DNA of 64,000 nt from Lethocerus indicus (lineage: Eukaryota > Arthropoda > Insecta > Hemiptera > Belostomatidae): the NCBI GenBank assembly GCA_019843655.1, contig JACDQD010000103.1:2914001-2978000 (forward strand). Direction: 5' to 3'. The translations under genes were made by a program, and so were the position numbers. The notes beneath the pieces were generated by a model. It searched no databases, was not told the DNA's origin, and was given only the letters and a program-made list of their open reading frames with translations. Below are positions 40,881 to 55,462 of this stretch, piece by piece. How positions within the stretch are numbered: the first letter of the stretch is position 1; the number at the start of each line of letters is the position of its first letter.

Positions 40881-43800
40881 CACTGAAGAATTATATTGGA
40901 GTGTCAAATGTTTACCGGATAAATAATATGACAGAGTTACGGAGAAAGCAAAAACGTAATTGAGGAAATTCTAGTCTTATCCGCAGAGAAACTCGCCAAT
41001 TAACGTTAACATGCTGCGGTCCGAAGTGCAGGATTGTTCTCCAAGAGGAAACTTAAATTGCTGGCGATGAAGAAAAGTTAGGTTAAATGTTCTTGCGAGA
41101 GAAGAAAGTTAAGTTAATACCCTTAATAATCTAAAGAAAATGAAGACCCGCTTACATTGAATGTTAATAACCCGATTAAATTACTATTCATTCTTTTCTA
41201 ATCAGTAATTGAAGAAGAGATTTCAATCCTACATGAATAAATTTGGCAGTGTAAGGATTACGGAATGATGTTTAAATAATGGTACCTTATGATTGGGAAA
41301 AATTACGATCCCTCACAATTCCAATTACTATAGTTGAATAAAGGAATATAATAGTAGAATCCATAGTCAACAGCAACAAAACCTGTTCATGGCATTATTC
41401 CATCTGCAAATTTGAAATTGAATATCACAGAGGGTCCCTAAAACCGTAGACCCTCCATTAAGTATTTGATTTAAGACCTCTATTAGGGGGTCCGCGAGGA
41501 TTTGGAATTTCATCATCTTCTAACATCGCTCGCTGATTTGATCCGATTTGGCTAGACCGGTTTCGGCCACTGAAAGCTTCAGGAGACGGAGATAAGCCGA
41601 AACAGACCGGACCGCCTCCTCTAATATCGTTCACATGAAGAAAATTCCAAAACTACGTTTTCGTTTTGTTCAATGGCTAACAGTGCGCCCTATTTAATGA
41701 CTGGAAAGGAAGCAGGCCTCTCTGAGCCGGGTATCGCAAAGGGTGAAGGGATTAGCCTGTTCTGGGGCCGGCGTCAGTTGAAATTAATTAAAGCCGGTGC
41801 ACAGTTGTCACCGGCCCTCGTCGCTCGGGCACCCTTATCGCGGTTCCCATTATATTACCCCATAGTATTAGGTTCCTCGATGCAGCGCGCGCCCCTCTCA
41901 TATGTGCATAATTGGGCACGGACGCGTGGCGTACAATGGCCCAAAAATAAGCCCTTTTATTAATAACGAGGTTTATTAAAGACGCGGAACACAATACATG
42001 GTCGCTATAAGCCACAATAGTAATATTTCGTCAAAAAGTGCCATCACTGGGTGGCTTGTCCCATACTATTTCAAATATGGGATTATATTATATTGATTGT
42101 TAAAATGTTGTTGTTTGCTCAAAACTACATTGGAAATATGAAAATTATAATAAACTATACTTTTTTTATTTTATTTTCTATTTATTTTAAGGTACAATTA
42201 TGGTCTCCCCGTTATGCGCCTAATTTTTAAATATAAAACTCAGAAAGTACATAGATGTATGATCAGTACTCATTAGAAATATCTAGCAGCAATTTCTTAA
42301 TGGAAATAACAGTTTGGCCGTACAATTATAAAAAAAGTATTATGCATACGAAATCGGAATCAAAATAAGGTGAAATAACATTTCTCCTTGGCGCTAAATA
42401 AACCAGTTGTATGATACAAGTGTGATACGAGTGTTGGATATAATAAAGGTCAAATAATAACGCGTTATTTCAGTCGAGTCAGCCAACAATTATGTCCTGA
42501 AAGAAAATTACATAAGGCTTTCATATATTATAGCACACATATTTAAGGCCCTGCACACCTCATAACGGATACAACCCCGTACAGACCCCCATGAAATTTA
42601 ATCAACTCCGGGCCCTCTTCTTGTCCCGGAGGGCATGGCTTACAGGATGTACGATATTACCACGAACTTGGAGAGAGCACTCTTTGAACTCGAATCAATG
42701 CGGGATACATTGGTTCGCCCGCTGTCTAAGTTGAACTTTACTAATACAATAAGTTATCGGCCGGATGTAATACGAAGTTCGGTTCCAACTTTTAGCCCCG
42801 GGAGTGGTGTTCGGTGGAAAGATCAAAAGAATATTTTAATTTTCCGGCCGCCCACGGTCAAATTTCCCGAACACGTAACGGTAATCAGATTGGGTAAAAA
42901 TTAAAAGTTTTAAGATGGGGACGCTTCGAACAAGCGCAGGAAGGGACTTCATTATTTCCAATAGTGACCTGGCGCTTCTTGACAAGTATTTGTTTTCCAT
43001 TTATTTGAATTCCTATTTACGAAACATGCAATTTGTTTTATAATCTCGCCAAGTTATAAGATTAACAATATATCATGTAGAAGGAAGGAAAAACGAAATA
43101 CAATTTCAATAATAAAAATTATTATTCCCTGAACGTGGCCGGTATTACGAGACAAAGTGAAAATTAAACCACCCCCTCCCCGCAATCTCTGTTCACTCAA
43201 CTGGACGGAAGTAATACAGTATTTCATTAGGAATTTAATATTTGAATCACTCTTTGATGTTATGTCTGTCCCCTAGAATGTTTCAATTCCCGGATTTTGC
43301 CAATAATATCGAGGTCGAAGAGACGTATGTACATACAAACAAGCGACAGGACACATCTGTTGATACGGAGATCTTAATTACGTTTCTGGAATTTTTATTT
43401 ATTTAATTAATTGCGCCCGTCGTAAATTACTTCAGTTATGACAGACATTATTTAATATATCTATTATATAAGAAAAACAAATGGGAAGAAGGACTAATGG
43501 GGGTAAAATCCAGAATTAAAATTCTATTTATTCCGGACATGAAGTCACACTTTGTGCTATCACGAATATAAGCTAAGTGCCTAAATTCTAAAAATACCTC
43601 ACAGTTGATGGGTGTTAAATTCACAAAAGTATATAAGCTCATTGTTGAGCTTTGTTAATGAAAGTCATATTCATAAATTAGTGTTTAGCTCTGAGGATAG
43701 TACTCAATATTTATATTATTGAACATAAGCTAGTTAACGGCTGTCTTTGGATATAAATTGGTATTAGCAGTGGGTATAACATATATTCTCACATTCGAAA

Positions 43801-44638
43801 GGGTGTATAAGGAATGGGGTCGTTATTACGCCGGACGGTCATTTGCCTCTGATCCTAACTGTTGTCCCTTATAGTCCACCGCCCGTAATTACTCCCTTGG
43901 ATGATCCGATAAGTTCATTCGGGAGCCGTATTTCAACTGGGGGATATTCGTTACCGGTTAAAATCGGGTTTAATCCAGCTGATAAATCCCACAAAATTCG
44001 ATCCCGGGGGCAGCACCCGGGACGTCTCCGGTTTAATCGCCGATCCGAACAAAGAGGAATAGTCCGACTAAATTAGCGATACGAAATGAATGCACCAACA
44101 TGAAAGGCGGTCTTCCGCCACACGTTCTCATTTAAATAATGCGATATGCAAGAGGGAGTGCATTTCCATTTACAATGGGAAGGTTATATGGGAAAAATAA
44201 GAGCTATAGTATTCTGGAGAGAATTACAATATTCCTGTTGACATCTGCTAGTTTAGAAAGCATCGCTAGCCGTATAATATAAATAATTAATGTTGCAAGA
44301 ATTAACTTTAATAATGTAATTACTTAAGAAAACAGAAATCGGTTCGAAATGCTACAAAATAATATTATCTGTGAGGCCTTCTCTCGGTTTACGAACAGTT
44401 TTAATTGAATCTATATGTGGCATGTACTAATTATTTTCCGCTGAAGAAGTCATAATAATATCTGCGATTTTTGTTTTATACTTCATAACACGGAGAAGTA
44501 AGTTGAAGTCCATTCATTCCTTCAAACCAGAAATGAATTAACGTCCTTTTCTGTTCGATTTCGTTTTAACCCGGGACATGATAACTGAGCAAGTACTGTT
44601 TCTGCTTGGTTAATGACAAGTGAATTACAATGTCATTT

Positions 44639-44644
<6 letters not shown>
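40878..44644. other. Non-coding stretch with GC-richer patches
   Basis: No gene is recognised. GC-richer unique patches lie at about 41680-41960 and 43800-44060. The first contains a perfect 7-bp inverted repeat. The second contains a short CCCGGG-based inverted repeat near 44005-44025. Confidence 0.5.
41793..41815. repeat. Perfect inverted repeat with an E-box in the loop
   Basis: GCCGGTG (41793-41799) and CACCGGC (41809-41815) are perfect reverse complements around a nine-base centre that contains CAGTTG, an E-box. It could be a small hairpin or a protein-binding palindrome, or chance. Confidence 0.5.

Positions 44645-44693
<49 letters not shown>
44645..44693. repeat. (GA)n microsatellite, 49 bases
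   Basis: Uninterrupted GA alternation, followed by a GCGCTGCTCGAGG segment and then AT-richer sequence. Confidence 0.97.
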
Positions 44694-44696
<3 letters not shown>

Positions 44697-46176
44697 TGCT
44701 CGAGGCTCACTCCCTCCTTTCAATAAACAAGATATTTTTAGCTTTAGAAATTGAGAGACCAAGCAGCGTCTATTAATGAAATAACGTGTTGACTTACATA
44801 TTCACCAGTTGAAGTGTGGAAACCAAACCCCATAATTAATTTAGACAAATTTTACCCATATCAGTTACTGACTGTTTAAGTATACCAACTAATAATTGTA
44901 CTTATTGTTTGCCGTTGTGACGTAATAACGACACAGGAAGCTGTATTTGTTCCGAAAAAATTACCCTACTCGGCCTTCCATTTTGACGAAACAGAATCGA
45001 AAGTGAAGGCATTACAGTGGGGTGTTAAATATGCCGGTGGCGCACCGGGCCAGTGTGAGAATTCTCCGCTAAAGGGCTTGATAAAATATTGATAAACCCG
45101 GCTGCTTGAGCTTTATTGCATTACAGGAAGTCCTACCAACCCCTTCAGGTTACTTATCCCGTCTAAGCCAAACATCACATCAACTTGTGGACCAAATGCT
45201 TCATATGCAAGTTGAAAACGTGTATAAATTGGTTACAGTCGTGCTGACAAAATAAAGTTATTTAACGGCGGCAGCTTTCAGTGAATTATTTTTATTGACA
45301 ATCGTTATATTATAATAGGGTACAGAAATTAAGATTATAAACGGAATGAGGACATTGAAAGAGGATATTAACGTTCGTAATATTCCGATAGTTTAAAACG
45401 GAGTACGTAAATAGAGTATGTAATTAAATTAAAATTGATTGTATGAGTAAGTGATACTTGCAAATTCTTGTAGCGAACTTACACAAAAAAATTACCCAAG
45501 AAATAATAATTCGATCACGACAATAAGTCATAGTGTTTAGTATCTTATACAACTAGGGATAGGCGTATTTCTAATTGCCACATTGTTGTCACGGTGACTG
45601 TTGTTTGTGCAAACATTGCACCGATGGGTGTGCAATTAGTACCTCATAGCAATTAGTCATGGGGAACATCCAGCCCCTGCTCAGGCTTTAGAAATTGGCG
45701 CGAAGGAATGCCAATCACGAACTCTGGGTTATAACGAAATAATTGACAAACTGGGCACGTTTCCGTGGCCTACTAGACGCGAGAAAAAACCACGTGGATG
45801 TCGTTTGTTGGTCCAATTTCTGTAAATATTGGGTACTTGTTTCAAATTGAGGGCACATTACTCTGAAATATCTGTCGTCGTGGTTTGTAATGGAAGGAAA
45901 AACAACATTAAATAACCGCGACCAATAGTTTCATTTGATATGGGGATATCTAGTAATATTGTAGAAAACGAAAATATAAGGTTTTATATTTATTTATTTT
46001 TTTATTTATCTATTTATGATCGTCCTAAATGGGCACTTGCGTTTTTTGAATCATCCGTGTACTGGGAATTGAAAAATTTCTGTTGAATATATCCTTTCTA
46101 AACCGTCGACAAACAATAAACATGTGACATCCTATTTACATAATTAAACACCGGATAAAGCCCGTTTTCCCCGTCA

Positions 46177-46196
46177 AAATTAAATTAAATTAAATT
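46177..46196. repeat. (AAATT)4 microsatellite
   Basis: Four perfect copies of a five-base unit. Confidence 0.9.
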
Positions 46197-48112
46197 CCCG
46201 CAGGATAAACTACAACTGGGTACTCGTGGGCGCAACGAAATTGTTTTAGATAGTCAATGCGCCCTTGTTGACGACGCAACAAGGTTCCTAAGTGAACGTC
46301 TTCAAAACCTTAGAAAGGTATCCAAAAAAAATAAGATAAGTTTCATTGAGAAGCCTCGGCGACTGTAATTTTAAATGAAAATGTTCAGTTTCTGACGTGT
46401 ATCCATTTAACAAGCATTGATTTATTTATTCATAAGTTGGGCAACTAATTGCTATAATTTAAAAGTCTTCTTTAAATTTTTTCTGTAAGGGACTTGCCCG
46501 GGAAGGCGTTGGACTGGTAAAAAATAAACCTAGATTAACTAGGTCAACGTTTGAATTGGGCCGTACTGGTCGCGGTAGGGCAAACAAAGGGGCGTCGGCC
46601 GGGACGTGATCTACGACGGACAAACAGAGAGGCGCCGTTCGCGAAAAAGAAATATCAACAAAGCGGGGGCGCCGATACCTCTCGTTTTGCTTTATCCTAA
46701 ACACCTTACGGCAACAACCGTAATTGTACCCGGCGCTTCGATCTCGGATCTTCGAGACAGGCTTCGAGCCCCGGAGGAGTTGCCTGTCCGAAGCCCGAGG
46801 TTCATCTCAGAGTTGCCCGAGGTTAATTTAAGGCTACCCCGGCTTTTATAGTTCATCGTCCAAGGAAAAAGACTGATTCATACTGTCTTCTTTAGTTCGT
46901 ATTTTTTTCGAAAATTGTTTCCGTCACCCGGGATTTTTCAAAACGTCCGATTCTGTTCAAGCATGCATGTTAAAGAAAGTGAGACACGTTGGGTACGTTA
47001 ATAATATCAGGTTACAAGATCTATATTTACACATATATGAAAATATAAGATAGGGGTCTTAAGAACCGGCAAAGGGACGGGGGGCCAAAGAAACATCCTT
47101 AGAAAAACATCAGAAAGTGAGATGGGAGCCTTAATTACCCCTTTAGAAATTTATTCGAAGGTGAAAAGTGAAGGAATTATAATTCCTTAGCTCTTGTGCT
47201 TAATTCAAAAGCAATGTAGCATAGGAAATGAGCTTTCAAGGATTGTTCACACAAAAAGTAAAAATCTTTTTTTTTATCATTCTTTGACCCTGTCGAGTCT
47301 TCCCATCGTAAATCTTAAATTATATCCACAGGTTGAAAGAATAATGTGAATATAATACTTGTTTTTGTACTAATATTTGAATTGTTATATAACCTACCGG
47401 AATATTAAATCTCAACATAATTTCTTAAGTAGCAGCTGTAGCGCTAACCTCTTCCTCTTACACCGTAGAATCGGTGATCGAATTTTACTTATATTTTAAC
47501 CAGATTATTTGGGAAAAATGAGAAGTTCATCGGTCCGAGAAGTGTAGCGCGTTTGACAACTACAGAGGTTGGTGTTCTGTCGAGAAAAAGGAATAACTAT
47601 TGAGGCGGAAAGGGAAATGGGAAGCTCTACTAATGGAAAATAGTCAGAAACAAAAGTCAAGTTTTTTAAACACGTATTATGCAGCAGATGCGCACAGATG
47701 TTGACTGTTGTCTTAAATTTTTAGCGAATACTTTTTAATGAAAATATATAAAAACCGGCTACCGAAAAAAGAATTCAAAGCTGGTTTACATGTGTAGGCG
47801 TATGACAGGGGTTGTGCGGAATGGGTAAATCGTGCTCGGAGGGGCAACTAAATAATACATCCCCGGAAAATACCGAACGCACGGGACCGGAGGTCGAATG
47901 GTCTGCACGAAGAATTAATGTTTAACTCGTTCGGGCTCCGTTTAATTAAATTTTCACCGAATTCCCCCGTCCATTATCACCGCCGCCGTGGGACGCAAGT
48001 CGACTATACCATCGCCCTAACGCTATTTTATTTCGGCCCACTGCATCTTTTCTCCCTGCCGCCGGCCCGGACTTGTCAACTGTACCGATACTCGGTACCG
48101 GCTATACACCGT

Positions 48113-48134
48113 ATTTAGGTGGAATTTAGGTGGA
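48113..48134. repeat. Perfect 11-bp tandem duplication
   Basis: ATTTAGGTGGA occurs twice head to tail (48113-48123 and 48124-48134). Just after it, CGTACGTTTTGT occurs at 48144-48155 and again at 48191-48202. Small-scale duplication; no function is evident. Confidence 0.9.
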
Positions 48135-48964
48135 CGAGCGTATCGTACGTTTTGTTATTATTTACACCGTTTTCTCCTATTTCCGATGAACGTACGTTTT
48201 GTGCTACAAAATATTCGGGCACTTTGGAAGACTATAATTGAATTCGGAATACCTGTTTTCCGAAAATTTCACCGAAATCTATGGGTATTATAATTGTAAT
48301 TAATGTTTGAAAGTAATCTCTGTGTAATTAATTCTCGAAAATATAACAGAATAAATCCCGAATATTGCTCTGTTTCCCTGGGCGTCGTATATCCCAGGAG
48401 TAATACACCCGTTAATGAAATAAAAATATTGTATACCAAGTCTTTCTTTGGACAAGGTTATGAATCCATCTCAAATAGCTATTTAACACACGAGACTACT
48501 ATTTTTTGAAAAAAAATTACGATCTAATCTTATTTTGATAATATTGCATCCGCTTATTAATAAGATATGAAGAATATATACGATTATATATTATAGAAAG
48601 ATGCTTATGATTACGTTTAATTCTATTCCGTTAGAAACTATGTTTATTTTGTTCACAGTCACTATGGCAACGGATTAGGGGTAACAAAAATTGTTTAGGC
48701 AAATCACAGGGAGGATGCATTCGTCTCTATCGGCCCCTCTTGAATATGTAGTGGCTCGTCCGGTATGTCTGATCAATTACCATATTTCCCAGTATTAAAT
48801 AAAGGCTTGGCGTGTATTTTCAAAAAACTGTCGAGGCACCGACTAAGCCCGAATCGTTTCGGGTAGATTTATTTTTCTGTACTGTTTGTGTGCTTTTATT
48901 AATAATGGCCCGTGCTCAGTCGCTACGAATCCAAAATTTAGCCTCATGTATTTCCATTTATAGT

Positions 48965-48967
<3 letters not shown>

Positions 48968-49028
<61 letters not shown>
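48968..49028. repeat. (TA)n microsatellite, 61 bases
   Basis: Uninterrupted TA alternation, the longest AT tract in the window. The Tyr-Ile frames crossing it are artefacts. Confidence 0.97.
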
Positions 49029-49030
<2 letters not shown>

Positions 49031-52000
49031 TCTTTATGTGCAGAAAGAGCTAAATGTGCCAGATTTCAAATGAATATTCAAAACACAAACGTATACCGAC
49101 ATTACTAAATGAAATTTGAATATTTTAACCAAATTTACTAGTCGAGCCGGTAACAGTTTACCAGGTAATAAGTGCGCTGGCTCCCATTCACGAGATTAAA
49201 CGAAAACTAAATATTTTCACTTCCTTTTGTACATTCCACAAATCGTATTTCCTTCAAAGGCCCGACAACTATTCACCAACGGTCGGAATGCAAATCAATC
49301 CGGGAAAATAGGTCCAGGAGCAGTAAAATATTCCGCTTTTAAACTTCTTCAATAGCTCAGGGGCAGAACTATGGGAAATTTATTCGAGAGTCGGGCCACA
49401 GTAGATCTAATGTTACATTGGTCGGGGAACAGATATGAAGACAATATAAGTTGCGTGAGAAACTTCCTTTCAAACTAGTCGAAGGAAATTTTCGATTACA
49501 AAAGACAACCTTATCCCAGGACATGTTTCCAATTGAGTGCACCGAAAATTTATTACACTGTCTACTTGTAAATTACTTCCAATATTCCATACAGTTTTGT
49601 AAAAAGAAAGTCAGAAAAGTATCCCTACTGTCAGTTCATCATAGGAGACTTTTTTCTTCTACGACAGTTTCAGTGTATTAATCTTGACATAGGAAACTAA
49701 TTACCTCACCCGTGCTAAACCGATGTGCGGCGAAAGGCTAAAGAGCCTCGTGGCCACTTGTTGGATGCGTTGGGTGAAATTCCCTGGCACGAGAACTTGC
49801 CCATATCGGTAGCACCAAATTTGGAAGTATCATTAGCACGTTTTCACTGCGTCAATATCCGTGTCCTAATTTCAACTGGGCTTAGGCTGCTTCAGGCCAA
49901 AATTAAAAAATGTTATAGGTTTTATATGAACAAATAAATTAAAAATACAAATCAGTAAAACACATAAAATTACGTAGCATATTTTTACATTATACTCAGT
50001 AGTTTATTGTTATTTATGAGTAATTTATGATATTTAAAAAATAATATCAAGTACGAAAAAATACTTTGCCTCCGAAAATACTATTCTCATAATAAACTTA
50101 AAATCTCAAACATTAATTGAACTCCCAAACTCAAAGAATGCCACCGATCTCTAATTTACAGCCGAGGAAAATGGAAGAACAGCGTTACGGCTGGCGTCAA
50201 TATGCAGGTTCGATTTCCTGAAAATCCGCATGGCTGAATTCCAGCACGCATCCATCCAAGAGCCGAGGAAATTACAATAGTTTTAAAGGGTTTTCATTAA
50301 ATGTTCACGAGAGAGGCGGGAAAGGCAGAAAGCAGAATTTCCTCGTGATAGGTGTCAATCCAAATTAAAACCAAGGGAAAAAATAAACGATCTTTCTACA
50401 GGTTTTTCGTAATCAAGTGATAAATTTTCACAAGAATCTCACAAAATCCTCACCTCTCCAGTTGGTTATTTGGTTTGATCAGTTCTGGGATCTCCATTTT
50501 GCACAAAGTTTAAAGATTCAGAGCAATTCTTTCATTATATGTTCCAAATCCAGAAGAATGTCAAATACTGAATTATTGAGTTACATTTTACGGGAACAGA
50601 ATTACGTTTTACAGACTCCCAGAAAAGATTTGACTTTTCAGAATAAACTTATTCTACGATGAATAAAACGAATACGAGAAAGAACAAGACGTACTCGTTT
50701 AAATGGACCTCCATTCGCAGTCCTGGCGCAGATTCCGTGGACAGAAAAAATCGCCTCATTGCCCTGAGCGATTTCAGAGTGAGCCGAGAGACGACGCGTT
50801 ATTAAAATTGCATTTTCAATACAAATTGAAAAATCTGCAGGACGTTATCGGGTTATCGCGCGAGGCGGAAAAAGGGGACCGAAGAGGACTCGACGTGTAC
50901 AGGCCATTACCATTTGGCCTTACCTCAAGCCACGGCAACACGCCTGAAATATTCGTTCCAACAGTAAATAGTGTTATTGATTGAGACGTTTCATAAATAA
51001 GTAGTCAGTACGTTGAAATCAAAGTCAAGGGAATGGAATAAATACCGATCTTTTTTAAAAACGTTTTGGATGATTCGGTGAATGCCACCAATAATGCCTT
51101 AGAGTAATTAATTCTGTATAATTTTTTTTACTAAATTAAACAAATTGGAGAAACTATTAAACTGTTCTACCGGGACCTCGACAAACTTCTAAGTATCTAC
51201 TGCAGTCGCAATCGAATATTTTCCATTGGGACAAGGAAAAATGAAAAGATTGCACTTCATTTTTTCTTCCGTTATTATTTGTTTCCTGTTTTGTCTTTTG
51301 TTTCATTGGAAACCGGCTTCGCTGAAGAGGCCTGTGGCGTTCTTGTTTTTCATCGGGTCGGAAAGCGCTAATGAGTAAACTTCAATGTCGCAATGGAGCT
51401 CCGATTGCGGGCCCCGACAATTAAAAGAGATTTCGGATCCCGAGTCAATTTTTTTTATTCAGCGAAATTTTTCCCGCACTTAATTTCCTCCTCCACAGTT
51501 AAAACTCGGCCACGAATTCCTTGTTCCAGACAATAAAAAGTCGGTCTACCTCCGGAATGCCAGCTAAGAAAAGTTTACAATGAATAGCAGAGGGAGGCTC
51601 CAACTTAAGACTTCTTCAACTTTCCACAGCCTATTAACCTCTGTTTGGAATTAAGGAAGTAATTTTCACTTAAAATTTGTAAAGCATAATTGAAAATATT
51701 CATTTCTTCAGAGCTGATGCTAATAGTGCATAATATCCAGCAATATATCGGGCTAATTAAATTAATAAGTTATCAATAAAAAATCAGAATAGTTACAATG
51801 AACTAATTTTTAACGCATACCCCATTGTTTAGTATATATTCAAAATTGAAATCTGGAATTAAACTGAGGCTATACAAACGCTAAATTCGCCTTAATTATT
51901 CGTTCACAGTAAATTCATGTTGCGAATCGTCACAATCACTACCGTTTGTCACCCAATCCAAGAATGTCAAAGAGCGCCATTAGTTGGGATTGTAAAACGA

Positions 52001-55000
52001 AACTCCTATATAAACCATCGCAACGCCTTAATTCCTCAAATAATAATGGATGTACTCAAACTAGGTAAATTATTACGACAATGTTTCAAGAATTCATACA
52101 AACAATACCGTAAACACACAATTTATTAGATTTGAATTATTAAATCCAATTCTGATCATTTTCAGTGTCTGAAAAAATAAAAAATAGTTCGTGAAGAATC
52201 GGAGCAAAAATATTTTTCGAATTACTTTTTTAAATTGACCCGAAAATGTTATCCATTCTTCATTATATATAGACAGAAGCGCAGGACTCCCATGAGCTGA
52301 CGTTTTGACATCCTCCCAAATGATGCCAGCCGATGCGTTATGAAAGTTTTATTCCCCATCAATTTTAACTGTCTTCTACCCTTCTCAAATATAAGTTTGA
52401 AAATGGATTTCGTTTAATTAAGCGATAAATAACGATAAAATTACATTTTTAATTTGTCGGGGACAACGAATTATGGCTAATTAATTTATAATCTGGATTC
52501 ACTAGCCTCATCAACGAAATAAATATTCCATTACATAGCAAGATTAGATATTCTATAGAAGACTCATCTACATAGAATTAGTCTCCATTTTCTGCACTTC
52601 AGAAATGATTATTAAAAACATTTACATAAAAGCATTAAAAGCTACAAAATTATTTTTAATACATCCACTCATTTTCCTATAAGGATAAATTATGATACTA
52701 CCAGTAACTGAAAATTAATCTAACTCAATTAACGGGTGAAATAACTGTTAATCATTACTAACATAATCAACTAATATTATCTATAAAATCATTTAGGAGT
52801 TGTGTTATTATAATAAAAGCTAAACGAATTTTTACAGTTCTGTGAGAGAAAAGTGCTTTATTATAATTTTTTATAATAAATATAAACAAATTAGAAATAA
52901 ATAAGAGAAATACAACACTGGCAATAATTCATTTTCATCAGTCAAGTAAGTTGGGTAAAGAAACAGGGTTTGAAATTTGTACGATTCAATATAAGACCTT
53001 CCTTTGCTACAGACACGATGACAAAAAACCTAGTAAGCGTTCTTGTTTCCAGGTGCCTGCTCCACAAAGTTCGCTCTATATAAAATTAAATAAGTCTGAT
53101 CGTAAACTGACGTAAAATTAACTCCCACTATGCTACCTCAGGAAAATATACCCAAACTAACAACTTTGCCAGCGGGTATAAACCCAAACTTAAATTTTGA
53201 GAATCTCTGCCCCAGGGATTCCTCTCGTCATTTAAATGGATTTCATGCAGAAATATGGCATCGTATTTCATATTAATATAAGAATTCATAAAGGTGGACT
53301 TAATACCTGGTAGATTGTATGATAGTAAGTTAATGGACGATTCATTAAGCTAATTAATATACCGTTATTATTACTGGTGTTACATGTTCCGGATGTGACA
53401 CTCTGATGGGACTATTTTAGAGCTGTGCGTAAACTGCGATTGGCAAATCAAATGCAGCTTTTGCAGGAAATGAAGTCCAGAGCATTTGCGGCTCCGTAGT
53501 GTTTCTGATTTAAATACAAATTACGTATTATGTGAAGTAATTATCATTTCTTTTACGTACGTCTATAATATCAGTCAAAAAATGCAGACCATCTTGTATG
53601 AAATGTGAGTGCAGTAGTAACCGTGAAGGTATAATGGCACACGTGAATAAATATACTCTAACATCAAAGTACGGGCAATTCGGTATGTTTGATAACATAA
53701 ACAATGCGAATGTAGAAATAAATTAGTACACAATGAAGCAAAAGGGTAACATTTCTACAGCAGAAGCGCTGATAATAGAATACATTATTAGCCCCGGTTA
53801 GACCACTTAATAAACCAACTCTGGCATTACGAGTTAGGGTTCTATAGAACCTGACCATGGCAAAATTTGCAATGCCCGGTTATATGACGCACTATCGTTT
53901 GCGACTACGTTATCGTCGTATTTTATGGAATCCCAAACTGCAAACGGATAAGTGAACGTAAACCCTGCTCGTTTTGGAGATAAAACCGCCACAAATTTTT
54001 ACAGCAAATTACAATTGTTGTGAATAAAATGAAATACGTTAAATTAATTAAAATAGCAACATTCCGAATGGCAGTCAAAAAATTTAAAGGTTTGAGAGAA
54101 ATTTCTGGTTAACGATAGTTCCAATTAAAAGTTGAATTTCCCACGATTCCGCGAAATTAATCAACTAATCAATCAATTAATTTCAGCTGAATTTCAATTC
54201 AAAGTCATTCTAGTGATCTTATATATCCACTCGCCTATATCATAAATTTTTTCGTCAGTGATAAAATTCATTTAATCGTACCAACTACCGCATTACAAAT
54301 CTTCACGGAACCCCAAGCAAACATTTATATATTTTTTTCTAACAAATTTTATTTGTAATAATACGCGATATTACAAGCGACTTCGCTCAGACACTAGAAA
54401 AAAACGCACGACTATCTCTAAGGGAATACATTATTCACAAAAGGTATTAAAAAATATTTAATATCCCGACAAGAAAAAGTATTCAACATATCCTGAATGA
54501 GTAGCTAAATCTCCCATAATTGCAAAATTTCCAATGATTCTTTTTACTTCAACCGAAGCTTGCAAATTTGTTTCACATCGCATAAATAGAAACTAATATT
54601 ATATATTAGGTTAGCTGTTCTCTGGTTGAATTGTCCTCGATTATAAATTTCTACTGATTAATCGAGCTTATCGACTCCAGTGTATCCAATATAGTACAGG
54701 TTGTGAACAACTGCTTTCACGTCTAAAGTTCAGTTATAAGTGCCTCTCTCAATTCAAGTGGCAACTGACTCATATATAATGAAATATATTTAGAGTGAAT
54801 AAGTTACTCCGGGAAAAGGAGTAATTGAAGGGGAATTAAAATTTGATATTCTCTGAAATGTTACGGCCCACTGTGGGCCCTTCATGATGGCCCACCTTTT
54901 TTATTTGAGCTGCGTCCGGTTCCAGTTATTTGCGTAGAGCTCAGATGTCTTCAGTTAATTCAGGGTTATAAATTATCAGCTATGGGCGGTCATGGTAATT

Positions 55001-55375
55001 TGTATCTCTTGTCAGCTTGTAGACTATAAGGCGGTAGGAAATAAATTATTGCCATACCGTAATTGATGTCAAACGGGACGAAAGTAGTGGGAAACTGATC
55101 CGCCTTCAATGCTGAATAGGAAATTACCTATAGACGGCGGTCTAGTCTGGGATAAATGGACCTCCAACAGTTAAGTCTCCAATAGTCGGGAGAAGTTTCG
55201 CTTTACAGAATATTGCAACTCGAGGAGTAGGTTGTTCGATGGAGTCGCTTTTAATTCATTAGCCCGTGGATAATAAAGCGGGGGGGCGGTTTGGAAGTGT
55301 ATAGGGAAAAAAGTATCGATCGGTTATGGGGAATAAACTTTCGACCGGAGCATTATGAAAACTCGGCCAGACTAA
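49029..55375. other. Non-coding stretch, no gene recognised
   Basis: AT-rich overall, especially 52400-53000 and 54000-54700. The 50703-50984 frame is GC-richer but shows no family I recognise. Confidence 0.55.
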
Positions 55376-55462
55376 ATACTTTTTCGAAAACTCATCGATC
55401 ACACTTTAATTTATGCAGACGATGTAGATTTAATTGGTTCCCGAGAGGGTTTTCAACGTCAT
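55376..55462 (+). mobile_element. Relic of a non-LTR retrotransposon reverse transcriptase
   Basis: One plus-strand frame between two stops (TAA 55373-55375, TAG 55463-55465) contains TLIYADDVDLIG followed by SREGFQRH. The YADD codons at 55412-55423 encode the two catalytic aspartates of the reverse transcriptase palm. The flanking hydrophobic pattern and the following Arg-Glu-Gly-x-Gln-Arg resemble motif C and its continuation in LINE-type elements. Neighbouring frames show no further recognisable reverse transcriptase, so this is a short, broken fragment. The match is short, and chance is not fully excluded. Confidence 0.5.

Larger units (their letters stand above)
44694..48967. other. Non-coding stretch, no gene recognised
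   Basis: GC-richer patches lie at about 46490-46860 and 47800-48120. The first carries a repeated 10-mer GCCCGAGGTT within about 25 bases. No recognisable protein is seen in any frame. Confidence 0.55.

Noticed and set aside
48812..49108. Tyr-Ile-rich frames on both strands
   Set aside because: They arise from the AT microsatellite, as do the frames at 11526-11883 and 59181-59369.
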